DNA of 64,000 nucleotides. Origin: Tetrapyrgos nigripes. Lineage: Eukaryota > Basidiomycota > Agaricomycetes > Agaricales > Campanellaceae. Of this stretch, positions 55,631-64,000 are shown one piece after another (the stretch's first letter is position 1; each line of letters starts with the position of its first letter). The notes beneath the pieces were generated by a model. The model did not search any database and was not told the origin of the DNA. It worked only from the letters and a program-made list of their open reading frames with translations. Location: positions 372,001-436,000 of the forward strand of contig JAACJM010000023.1 in the NCBI GenBank assembly GCA_013368315.1, in the 5' to 3' direction. The position numbers and the translations under genes were made by a program.

Positions 55631-58600
55631 TAGATCTGTGGTGACCTCGACGCAGCACGCCAGTTCCTGGAATGATCAGCTTGTGGCACTCGCACCATTT
55701 TAACAGCATCAGGATGCCTTGCATAGAAGTCTGCCACTGCCTTTGGAGCATGTACCAAATCCTCTGCATGCTCCCATGAGTCCTCTTGTGGTCCATAGCC
55801 TTTCCATTGGACGAGGTATTGCAACTTTTTCCAACGTCCATAACGACAACTATCCAAAATCTCTTCAACCTCGAACTCTTCTTTGCCATCAATAATTTCA
55901 GGTCTATAACCAGGGGTAGGATTGTCAGTGTAGCAGTTGAGTTTGATGACAGGGAAGACTGGATGGAGGCATTTCACGGATGGGGGAAGTTTCAGTTTGT
56001 AGGCACCCTTGCCAACTTCTTGAAGAACAGTGTAAGGCCCAAGCCAATGGTGACTGAGTTTCTTTGATGGACAGGTTGTGTTGATGTCAGAGCCATCCAA
56101 CCAGACCTTGTCACCAGGCTTAAAGACAGGGGCAGGGGTATGGCGACGGTTATAATATTGGGCATACTCTGACTTGGCTTTTGTGAGTGCTGCCTGTGCC
56201 TCTGTCCAGCCTGACTTGAGCTGATCAACAAAGTCGTTGACATTCTCCATTTCTGACCGCTGTGTGTGAGGCTCAAAACCCATACAAGGGTTTTGACCAG
56301 TGTCAATCATGAAAGGTGTTTGCTGAGTCGACGCATGGACCTTATTGTTGTAGGAGAACTCAGCAGTGGGCAGTAGCTCATCCCAATCATCCTGGCGTTG
56401 ACTCACCCACTGACGCAGGTAACCTTCTAGCTCTTGATTGACACGTTCAGTCTGCCTGTCTGTCTGTGGGTGGTAGGCTGTAGAAAGTTCCTGTTTGACA
56501 CCAGCCATCCTACAGAGTTCCTTCATGAAGTCCACAACAAACTGTGGGCCACAGTCGGAGCGTGCTGATCTGGGCATTCCATGGTGCTTCCATACTTCCC
56601 TGAAGTAGATACGTGCAGCTCCTTCAGCAGTAACCGTTGTATGAGTCCGAAGGAAGTGACCTCTCTTGCCCAACATATCTATGACCACCATGACTGCATT
56701 GTACCCATGAGCTTCTGGTAGTTCGACAATGAAGTCAACTGACACTGACTGCCATGGCTCGGTGGGAGTCTCAGAAGGGACAAGCTCTCCAATGGGGAGG
56801 TGACAACGAGTCTTGGTCCACAGCCCAATGTACCAAGACATCTGGGGCCACCAGTAGTTCTGTGAGACGAGTTCTAGGGTTTTGAACTGTCCAGGGTGAC
56901 CAGTAACCTTGGTGTCATGGTGTTGGGAGACTATGCAAGAGTGGAGGTCATGGGAAGAAGGAACATAGATCTTGCCCCAGAAATACAGCAGTCCTTCACG
57001 TTCATCCCATTCCGCACTGTGAATAGAGCGAGTGTGGGACTTGTGCAAGGCTTGCACAGCACGCATGACTTGTTCCTCTAGCTCGTTTTCACGGACAGTG
57101 AAGCAGACATCTCTCATGATCTTGACTTCTTCACCAGTCAAATCAATTGCAGTAGAGACAGCAGCGATGAGTAGCACAATGTCTGAATTGTCATCAGCAC
57201 CAGTACCATGATCAGGTCGGCAGGACAATGCATCGGGCTTGCCCATAGTGTGGCCAGGGCAATGGTGTAACTGGAAGTCAAAATGAGAGAGATACAGGGA
57301 CCAATGGGCTTGATGTCGATTGAGCTTTTTTGCAGTTCAGAAGTACTCCAAGTTTTTATGGTCTGTCCAGATTTCCACAGGAAAACGTCCTCCTTCAAGG
57401 AAGTGTCTCCATTCCTTGAGGGCTCAGATGATGGCTAGCATTTCCTTATTGTGGATCTCATAGTTGCATTCAACGGCATTAAGACTCTTGGAGTAGAAGG
57501 CAATGGGGTGCCACTTGTCATCATCTGGAGACTGCTGGGATAAAACTGCTCCTGTAGTGTAGTCAGAGTGATCTGACTCCAAGTGATATGGTCGAGAGTC
57601 ATCAGGCATGGTGAGGATGGGGGAGGAGGTGATTAGGGACTTCATGATGTCGAAGGCGTCCTGAGCATCCTTAGACCAATCAAACTTGCTTTTTGGGTCA
57701 GTTCGAACAGTGGTCATGCATGATGAGAGAAATCCTGGATAAACTGACAGTAGAAGTTGGTGAATCCAAGGAAGAAGGAGACCTCTTGCCACTCTGCAAC
57801 ACCAGACACCTTGACAGGGTCCATTTCGACATGATTATGAGAGATGATGACGCCAAGGTACTTGATGCGAGTCTTCTCAAACTCACATTTGTCCGCTCTA
57901 AGGTACAGCTTGTGTTGCCACAACTGGTGAGTCACACGACGATGCTCCTCAACAGTCTTGGTGTAGATCAAGATGTCATCAAGATAGACAGATACAGCAC
58001 CCTCCATGATGAGATCATGGAGAATGTCATTCATCATTGTCTGGAAGGTCGCAGGGCTGTTGGTGAGACTGAAGAACATGACAAGGGGTTCGAAGAGACC
58101 ACAGTTGGTGTGAAAAGCTGCCTTCCATTCATCGCCTTCACAAATCCAGATGTTGTTGAAACCCCAGCATACATCCAATTTAGTGAAGTATCATGCACCT
58201 TTGAGGTTATTAACAAGTTCGTCAATCAAGGGCAATGGATAATGGTTCTCAATCATCCTCTCGTTTAGCACATGATAGTCTTGGACGAGTTGGAGGTTTC
58301 CATCCTTCTTTTTACAAAGAAGACTGGGGACGCCATAGGGGATTTGGAGGGACGAATGGGACCAGTAGACAGATTCTCTGTGAGGAACTCATCAAGGGCC
58401 TTTTGTTCATTTGGAGCAAGTGGGTAGACCTTGCAATTGGCAGGTTTAGAGTCAGGGACTAACTCTACTGCATGGTCCCATGGTTTGCAATCTGGTAGCA
58501 CATCAAAAGAGTCCTTGGAGAAGACATCTACGTACTCATAGAAGTGATCAGGGAGGCTGTCATGAGGGTTCCTCGAAGCCTTGGCATGTGCTTCTGCTAG

Positions 58601-59380
58601 ACGTTGAGAAGTGGTGCTTGTCACTCTGATGAACTCCGACTCTGGAGGAACCAAGGTAACAAATATGTGGTCACCTTCCTCAATAGAAACGTTGTCAGGG
58701 AAGTCATCGCAGCCAAAGGTCCCGAGGTTGTTCATCTCATCTTCACCAGGGTCCAATTCAATAATGTGAGAATCTTCAAAATTGTGCAACTGTAGTTAAC
58801 TAGCCAAAAACAAGCTCAAAATACCCCATTTTAGGTGCAGTCAAAAATTTTTTTGGCCAGACCTTGACCCCCTCCCCCCCACCCTATGTGCTGGATATGT
58901 GGCCTGCTTCCCCCTTGGTAGTATGGTTATCATTGTCAATGTCCATGGCAATGTCGACATGAATCTGGCAGAGGGGAATACTCTTGATGGTCTGAGTATG
59001 TCCAGAGTGATTTCTGTCTCTTGCATAGAGCTTAATGCGAAGTGTTATCACATTGAAGGTGATTCCCTGTTAGAATAAGTAGACAGTTTGCGCTTTTCAG
59101 TCACATGTGAATTCTGCATTGCGTGTATCAGCTGTGACTGAAAAATGCATTGCGCTGTGCTACCACTACTATTTAGCATCTCAAACATTCTCAGACATCC
59201 TATCACACATGGAATCATCACCTGAATCATCCACATCCATGTCCTCTTCCATGTCCTCATTGTGGTAAGCAGAGTTGACCAGAGTTGTTTTCTTGTTTGT
59301 GGTCAGATGGTTCAGGTTTGGGGCTAGACAGCTCTTCAGAACCTTCTCAGTTAGTAGCTTGGTCAGCCTGCAGATCCCCT
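55630..59380 (-). pseudogene. pol: pol of second chromovirus
   Basis: From the right: a linker with HNEDMEEDMDVDDSG (about 59270); protease-side sequence; RT beginning IRPSKSPMASPVFFVKR (about 58360), catalytic YLDD (about 57990); RNase H (DHSDYTTGA, about 57570); a 538-codon uninterrupted integrase frame 57246-55630 with SVDFIVELP, SDCGPQF, the NQELEGYL glutamate, and a chromodomain (EFEVEEIL..YLVQWKGYG). The integrase zinc-binding region is shortened around RCHLPIGELVP, and the usual Arg of SDRG is Cys. In-frame TGAs stand at CGA-Arg positions (KGA*YFTK, HHA*PLFE, II*ALKE, EYF*TAKK). A ~126-base repeat interrupts it at 58793-58918. Confidence 0.88.
58793..58918. repeat. repeat inserted in pol
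   Basis: Matches 37013-37140 and interrupts the protease/RT linker of the second chromovirus. Contains a C-run (58867-58883) and 'tgctggatatgtggcc'. Confidence 0.6.
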
Positions 59381-59432
59381 GCTTTCTGTGTGTATGTGTG
59401 TTTGGGGAGATATAGTGATTACAAGTGATGGC

Positions 59433-59813
59433 TGTAAGGGGACAGTTTCCTTTTTCCTTCCCTTCTCCTTTAGGACTTGTTTGTTCTTGTTTTATATGGA
59501 CTTCATTGACTTGTTTATCCCTGTTTCATTGTTTCATCATCCATCATTCATTGTTCATCATTTGATCTCTCATCATTCCACCTTTCTATTACTTCGTTTC
59601 AACTGTACAGTTTTGTAGATCTTTTCCCAGGCCTTCATATGAGTATATATACCCCTTCCCTGCAGGCGAGTATCCTTGAGTTTTTCTCTTTGGATCTCCT
59701 CCTGCAGGTGCATAGTATGTCAGCCTTGTATCTTCTAGTTCTGATTTATATATCTTTGGATATCCTCCTGCAGTTGTTGAGTAATTGCCTCACATGTCAG
59801 GAGTCACCCTTAC
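59433..59813 (+). repeat. 5' LTR of second chromovirus
   Basis: 381 bp, plus orientation, TGTAAGGG..CACCCTTAC. A TATATAT box (59644) and the predicted transcript start GAGTTTTTCT (59678) are visible. A ~70-base internal tandem duplication around 'gatctcctcctgcag/gatatcctcctgcag' distinguishes it from the other LTR. Confidence 0.88.
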
Positions 59814-59816
59814 GGT

Positions 59817-59826
59817 AGAAAAACTC
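59817..59826 (+). promoter_or_regulatory. self-complementary primer-binding site
   Basis: AGAAAAACTC, three bases inside the LTR, is the exact complement of GAGTTTTTCT at 59678-59687, 34 bases after the start of the TATA box. This is the same arrangement as in the first chromovirus and fits Tf1/sushi-type self-priming. Confidence 0.7.
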
Positions 59827-59849
59827 CTCATTAAGTGGACTAGTCATCT

Positions 59850-61220
59850 TTGGCAAGCATTTCCTTCCAAGCTCCAGATACCAGTGAGAGCAACTCTGAT
59901 AGTGCTCACACTGCTCTTGCTCCTCCTCCCACAGTTACCCAAGACTCCTCCTCCACTCCTCAGTTCTCTCCACCCTCTGTTTCTTCTGCCTCATTACCTG
60001 GGTCCCCCATGATGTCTGAAGCCTTCGATGCTCATCTGGTCTATCTAGAGCAGGCTTCTCAGAGTCAGAGCAAGCAACTCGCTGCCCTCCAAGGCTGAAA
60101 TCCCCCTCCACCTCCACCTCCTCAACCCCCATCACAACACCCCACTTGACCTCCATCCTCTGCTTCATCTTCTACTCCTCCCTCTCATCACTCTTCTGGA
60201 GCTTCACATGCTAAGGCGTCCCCACCTGGCATCTTTGATGGTCAGCATGCTAATGGCCGAGTCTGGTGGACCAGTGTGATAGCACTGTTCGCTTCAAAGA
60301 CAATATTGCCAAGATTATGTGGGCACTGTCCTACTTCCAGACAGGTCATGCTGCCACCTATCGCCAAAGCCTCATTGACCATGGACACCTCTACAGCTCC
60401 TCCTGCTTTGATACCTGGTGAGAATTCAAAGCTGAGTTCATCCAAGGAGTTCATGCCAGAAGATGAACGCACTCAGGCTAGTCTTACCCTAGAGGGTGTC
60501 TCCTACTTTCAGGGTACAGCTTCTGTTGATGAATATGTCAACAACTTCTGTGCTCTCATCACCATGGCAGGCCTTAATGTTGAACCTGTCCTCTACTCCA
60601 CAAACCCTACTGCACCCACCATCAAGGCCCAACTTGAGGATGCAAAACATGTTGGTCAGACAGTGGTCCTCAAATTCCGACATGGACTGTGGCCTGCTTT
60701 AGAGAAGAAGGTTGCAGAGGCAGAGGCTTGTCCACAGGAATGGGACATCATGGCTTGGTATTCCCTGGCCAAGAGGTTTGATAAGCATGAACAGGAAGAT
60801 GTGATCTTCTGTGGTGCTCAGAGAAGTGTGCACCCTGGTCCACCCAAGCCTACTTTCCCCTCTCGTGCTCAACCTCAGAGTCGTTCCCTTTTCCCAATCC
60901 AGTTCCCTACCCCTGCTGCTGCCCCTGTTCCTGCCCCTCGTGTGCCAGCCCCTGCCCAAGCTCCCCTTCCCCAAGGCATTCCCATGGAAGTTGATGCTTC
61001 AAGGCAGAGGTTCCTAGCCCACTGCACCTGCTACACATGTGGCAAAACTGGTCACTTCTCTGCAGTGTGTCCAGACTGCCAACATGAACATGTTCGCGTC
61101 GTGGATATGTCTGTTGATGACTGGCAGGAGATCGCAGAAGCATATGCAGCTTTCCAGGATTTCCAAGCTGCCCCGATGAATGAGCCCACTCAGGAGGATT
61201 TTGCCAAGGACCAGGAGTGA
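59850..61220 (+). pseudogene. gag: gag of second chromovirus
   Basis: The main frame 60276-61220 (314 codons) covers a capsid domain with KFRHGLWPALEKKVAEAEAC and YSLAKRFDKHE, a Pro/Ala-rich linker (APVPAPRVPAPAQAPL) and a CCHC zinc knuckle CYTCGKTGHFSAVCPDC (about 61029-61079). The N-terminal ~140 residues lie in other frames (SISFQAPDTSESNSDSAHTA; a Pro-rich run with a TGA near 60147), so frameshifts occur near 60095-60280. The expected first ATG reads TTG (59850). After the gag stop, pol-like sequence (NNYFACLSTDSTNDNN) runs only about 100 bases before the MITE at 61328. Confidence 0.85.
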
Positions 61221-61327
61221 TGGACACGCCCTCATGGTCAAAAAATAATTACTTTGCATGTTTATCTACAGACTCTACAAATGATAACAATTGTATCTCT
61301 GTCCCTGAGTCCATGTGTGAAGTAATG

Positions 61328-61503
61328 TTACGGACATGGGTCCGAAAAGACAATAAATCCGGCTTCCAGATATGAGTCCCAATAGTTCATATGTCCGTTG
61401 AACGGATAGGCCAGAATCCACCTGTCCGTTCAACGGACATATGAACTATTGGGACTCATATCTGGAAGCCGGATTTATTGTCTTTTCGGACCCATGTCCG
61501 TAA
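61328..61503. mobile_element. 176-bp near-perfect palindromic MITE
   Basis: Arms of 83 bases (61328-61410 and 61421-61503), beginning TTACGGACATGGGTCC, with one mismatch and a 10-base loop. Non-coding. It sits where gag-pol sequence of the second chromovirus ends, hence close to the proposed inversion breakpoint. Confidence 0.85.
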
Positions 61504-61509
61504 CCATGT

Positions 61510-62090
61510 CTGGAGCCTCGATATGAGGTCTTTTTGTACTTTTTTCCATACATTTGATATGCCATGTGTCTGTGCACCAATCAAATCTACCAAAAGACTT
61601 CCAGATATATTGGCTTTCTGTTCAGATATCTAGTCTACGGATACATTATCTTTTTGTATTTATATCTACTTTCCCAATATATCTCATTTTCGTACACATA
61701 TCCGGTCACATATCCATCGAGCGGAAATTTGTCCCTTTTCGGCGTGACGTTTACCCCACGTTCTAAAATTTTCACTTCTGTCACGCTCGCGGAAACACGT
61801 TTTGTTTTGTTTTTTCAGCCACGTCTCTGTGAAAATCTGGCGAATTTGGTTGCATAGCAATGCAGATGGTGTATGAAAGTGTCTACTGTTCAAGTTCTAT
61901 GAAGGGAGAAGAGGGACGAAGATATAGACAGATTTCTGAGAAATCCATCACTTCCACTAGGGTACGAGCAGTATATTCAGTGATTCGTATTTTATTTTTT
62001 ACAATGGTACTGCGTCACATTCTACATTCTACATCCCTACTCCTTCCCCGTCAACATCTACACCCGTGTCTTGTCCGGCCCTGGGTCTTA
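61510..62090. other. no supported gene; solo MITE end
   Basis: Contains at about 61705-61747 a sequence (GAGCGGAAATTTGTCCC, TTTTCGGCGTG) matching one end of the MITE family at 51702-51832. The remaining frames are short. The last ~100 bases are the msrA 3' region. Confidence 0.45.
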
Positions 62091-62093
62091 CCA

Positions 62094-63142
62094 TTACCAC
62101 CAAAGCTTATGCGTAGGACACTGATACCCATCCGGATTCTTAAACAGGTACAGTTGATGGTAATCTTCAGCGCCCCACCATTGACCGGCTTCGATGAGGG
62201 AGGTGGCAATTTTCTTATTCCTGAAAGTTAAAGACAGAAAGAAAGAGAGTAAGAAAACATCAGCATCCAAATAAAGTATCATGAAGACAAAAGCAGAAGA
62301 ACAGACAAAGACACAAGTAGTCATCCCATCGTTATCACGACCACACGATCACCATCCCACTATACTCTCTACTGGTCCTAGCCCGGGTAATACACTCCTC
62401 CTCCTCCTATACCTTCTACTCTTACATTCTCTCCTCAAGAAAAACACTAAAAGAAACTACTCACCTCGACGTAAAATGCTTCTCCTGAACCTCCTCTGTC
62501 ACCCTCTTTGCGGTTTCGAGTTGGGAGGGAGAGTGGTAGAAGATGGCGGAGCGATATTCTGGGGTGTGGTGGAGAGGGCAGGGTTTAAAGTAGGGTATGG
62601 AGGGCAGAATTTGCACACAGGGTGCGTTGTCGGGTGGTGGGGAAAGCGACGGTTGAGGCAGACGTCAGAAACCAGCAACTAGGCAAGAAAGAGACAACGC
62701 ACGAGTACCAACATCCGCTCCTTGCCTATTAACCGTCGTAGGATCATGCGTGCGGTAGAAAAACTCTGTTACACCGTCAGTATCCTCCCCATTACCCGTA
62801 GGTCGTGTACTCACCAACCAACTCGGCATAACTCACGACACTAGGATCAAACTCAATCCTCAACGCCTCTGCATGGTCCGTCGTCCCAGTACACACTTCT
62901 CTATAACTCGGATTCGTCACATCCTCCTTCCCTCCCGTATACCCCACACTCGTCTTGAGGATACCCTTGTTCTCCTTCGGAGGGTAATGCTTCAAAAAGA
63001 TGTGCTCGACACCCCAGAAACAGCCTGCGGCAAAGGTAGCTACTTCTGGCGGAGCACCGGAAGAGGTTGCTGAGGACATGGCGCGGAGAGAGGAAAGGTC
63101 GATGGGGGTGCCAAAGAGGCGAGTGCGGAGGGAGGATAGCAT
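62094..63142 (-). CDS. msrA: peptide methionine-S-sulfoxide reductase MsrA
   Basis: Four exons (63142-62815, 62765-62703, 62558-62465, 62220-62094), GT..AG introns, exact frame, 203 residues and TAA stop. It reduces methionine-S-sulfoxide in proteins with thioredoxin as electron donor. The catalytic signature GCFWGVEH carries the active cysteine (Cys41). Then come [56 protein letters not shown], the AEDYHQLYL block and C-terminal [10 protein letters not shown]. Length is typical of eukaryotic MsrA. A second in-frame ATG (Met22) follows a basic, hydroxylated N-terminus ([19 protein letters not shown]), so dual mitochondrial/cytosolic start use is plausible. The GCFWG cysteine appears without the Cys-rich C-terminal resolving tail of bacterial forms. 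Confidence 0.95.
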
Positions 63143-63261
63143 GATGATGAATCAGATGATGGCGACACTATGAGGTCATCTGCTGACATGTCTTTGTTTC
63201 CCAAACGACTAGACTCGCGTGGCCAGTGCCGTTTGGATGCCGGAACGCGGCAGCGTCAGAT

Positions 63262-63300
63262 TATAAGAACGAGGCCCTTTTAACTTTAAGGGCCTCGTAA
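63262..63300 (-). mobile_element. solo Helentron 5' terminus upstream of msrA
   Basis: The minus strand reads TTACGAGGCCCTTAAAG, then AAAAGGGCCTCGTTC, forming a hairpin, then 'ttataatctgacgct'. It closely follows the first 40 bases of the autonomous element (25130-25090). No matching 3' end was found to the left. It lies 120-160 bases upstream of the msrA start codon. Confidence 0.65.
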
Positions 63301-63436
63301 TGATTCTCGCTTTGGGTTTACCAGTTAGGCTCTAAAGTTTAAAGAGTAGAGCACCACCAGCCCCCGGTCCTGTGGACAGATTTCCCGACTTTCCTCATAT
63401 TCTTCTTGCACGGTATGCCAGTGTCAGAGTATTCAT

Positions 63437-63801
63437 ATGAAGGGGTGTGGGCCAGCGCTGAGCGTGGCAGAAACGAGTCCAGTGAGTTCGACCACACTCC
63501 AGTGAAGATATTCAATGAAAAACGGATATTGTTGGTTCAATTTCTGAGAAAAGTACTAGAGTGTAGATCATTGTGTAGAATCAGAGGCTCAGAGCTATAA
63601 TCAATATACATGAGAAGAAGATACAGCCCTTGAGCTCTTGAAAAGGGAATACTTACAAGAATAGGGGTGCATATTCTCTATTACCAGAGAAATTTGGAAA
63701 GAAATTTGATTGAGACAGACGGAGGAAATTGGGACAAACTCAACATAGCCACACGTGGAAACGCAGTGTAAAGAACTTGTCCTCATTCTTCGGCCTCGTA
63801 A
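63437..63801 (-). mobile_element. non-autonomous Helentron-like element, 365 bp
   Basis: 5' terminus TTACGAGGCCGAAGAATGAG at 63801. Near the 3' end a degenerate subterminal repeat, hairpin (GCCACGCTCAGCGCTGGC) and terminus CCCCTTCAT at 63437. Its 5' ~80 bases resemble the 1.7-kb element at 27369-29066, including 'acactgcgtttcc'. Confidence 0.78.
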
Positions 63802-64000
63802 TTGGCGAACTACACCACAATCTTTTTTATCTTAGCTACAGCATAGCTTGCATTTTGATGGTCACCCGTTGTCGCAAATCATATAGCGGATATCCTCGAG
63901 AACTTTCTGAAAGACCGAATGGATTATACGTTGCTGAGATCACAGTTCAAAAACCGAACCCTGAATGAATCCAAGGAAGCTCAGTCAAATCATGAGTTTG
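63802..64000. other. no supported feature
   Basis: Right edge of the window. Open frames continue but show no motif. Confidence 0.4.

Larger units (their letters stand above)
55313..61325. mobile_element. second Ty3/Gypsy chromovirus, split by an inversion
   Basis: The left part is 3' LTR and pol on the minus strand (55313 to about 59380). The right part is 5' LTR and gag on the plus strand (59433 to about 61325). The bases next to the outer side of the 3' LTR, read in element direction, are ATGGC; the bases before the 5' LTR are also ATGGC (59428-59432). A single element with target duplication ATGGC, later cut by an inversion between the gag/pol border and a point just outside the 5' LTR, explains this order. 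The alternative is two separate, oppositely inserted partial copies. Confidence 0.7.

Noticed and set aside
59433..59813. Two unrelated chromovirus insertions meeting head to head.
   Set aside because: Not excluded, but the shared ATGGC flanks and the complementary gag/pol content make a single inverted element the simpler reading.

Overview
The window looks like a repeat-rich stretch of a basidiomycete (mushroom-type, Agaricomycetes) nuclear genome. The four host genes that can be resolved are split by short introns of about 45-160 bases with GT..AG borders. The mobile elements are of types common in such fungi: Ty3/Gypsy chromoviruses, a Ty1/Copia gag fragment, a DUF6570/Rep/Pif1 Helitron-like element, and hAT and Tc1/mariner remnants. 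There are no bacterial operons or CRISPR arrays. Only about 7.5 kb is occupied by recognisable host genes.

Layout. 1-930: broken Ty3 gag leaving the left edge. 1.1-8.5 kb: anonymous DNA with a hAT transposase remnant (about 4.1-5.1 kb), a tRNA-like sequence, a ~150-bp tandem repeat (6.2-7.0 kb) and a small Helentron-like insertion (7849-8428). 8584-16352: a Ty3/Gypsy chromovirus with both LTRs and an AACAG target duplication, minus strand, with extra small ORFs besides gag and pol. 16583-25130: an autonomous Helentron-like element, minus strand. 25.2-29.1 kb: Copia gag fragment and three non-autonomous relatives of the Helentron. 30477-31978: a single-pass membrane protein. 33762-36140: a 14-exon cytochrome P450. 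36.4-48.3 kb: MITEs, repeats and Helentron fragments. 48346-50360: a second, 9-exon P450. 52798-54419: a Tc1/mariner element with long inverted arms. 55313-61.3 kb: a second chromovirus rearranged so that pol and gag point away from each other. 62094-63142: a four-exon msrA gene. 63437-63801: another small Helentron relative.

How the parts work together. The main story is mobile DNA. The 8.5-kb Helentron carries one fused polypeptide (DUF6570 region, HUH/Y2 Rep nuclease, Pif1-like helicase, C-terminal USP-like cysteine protease), split by one frameshift. Its terminal signatures recur at about ten other places in the window, so it or a relative probably mobilised the short elements. Both chromoviruses carry a ten-base match between the primer-binding site and the predicted 5' end of their own transcript (Tf1/sushi-type self-priming). 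Both have been silenced mainly by in-frame TGA codons where CGA (Arg) is expected, as CpG deamination would produce. The second chromovirus appears to have been cut by an inversion, with its ATGGC target duplication still readable.

The host genes (two P450s, a lectin-like receptor-type protein, MsrA) are individually intact and show no operon-like relationship. Exon coordinates were derived by hand from splice signals, conserved motifs and frame arithmetic. All homology statements rest on recognised motifs, not on a database search.
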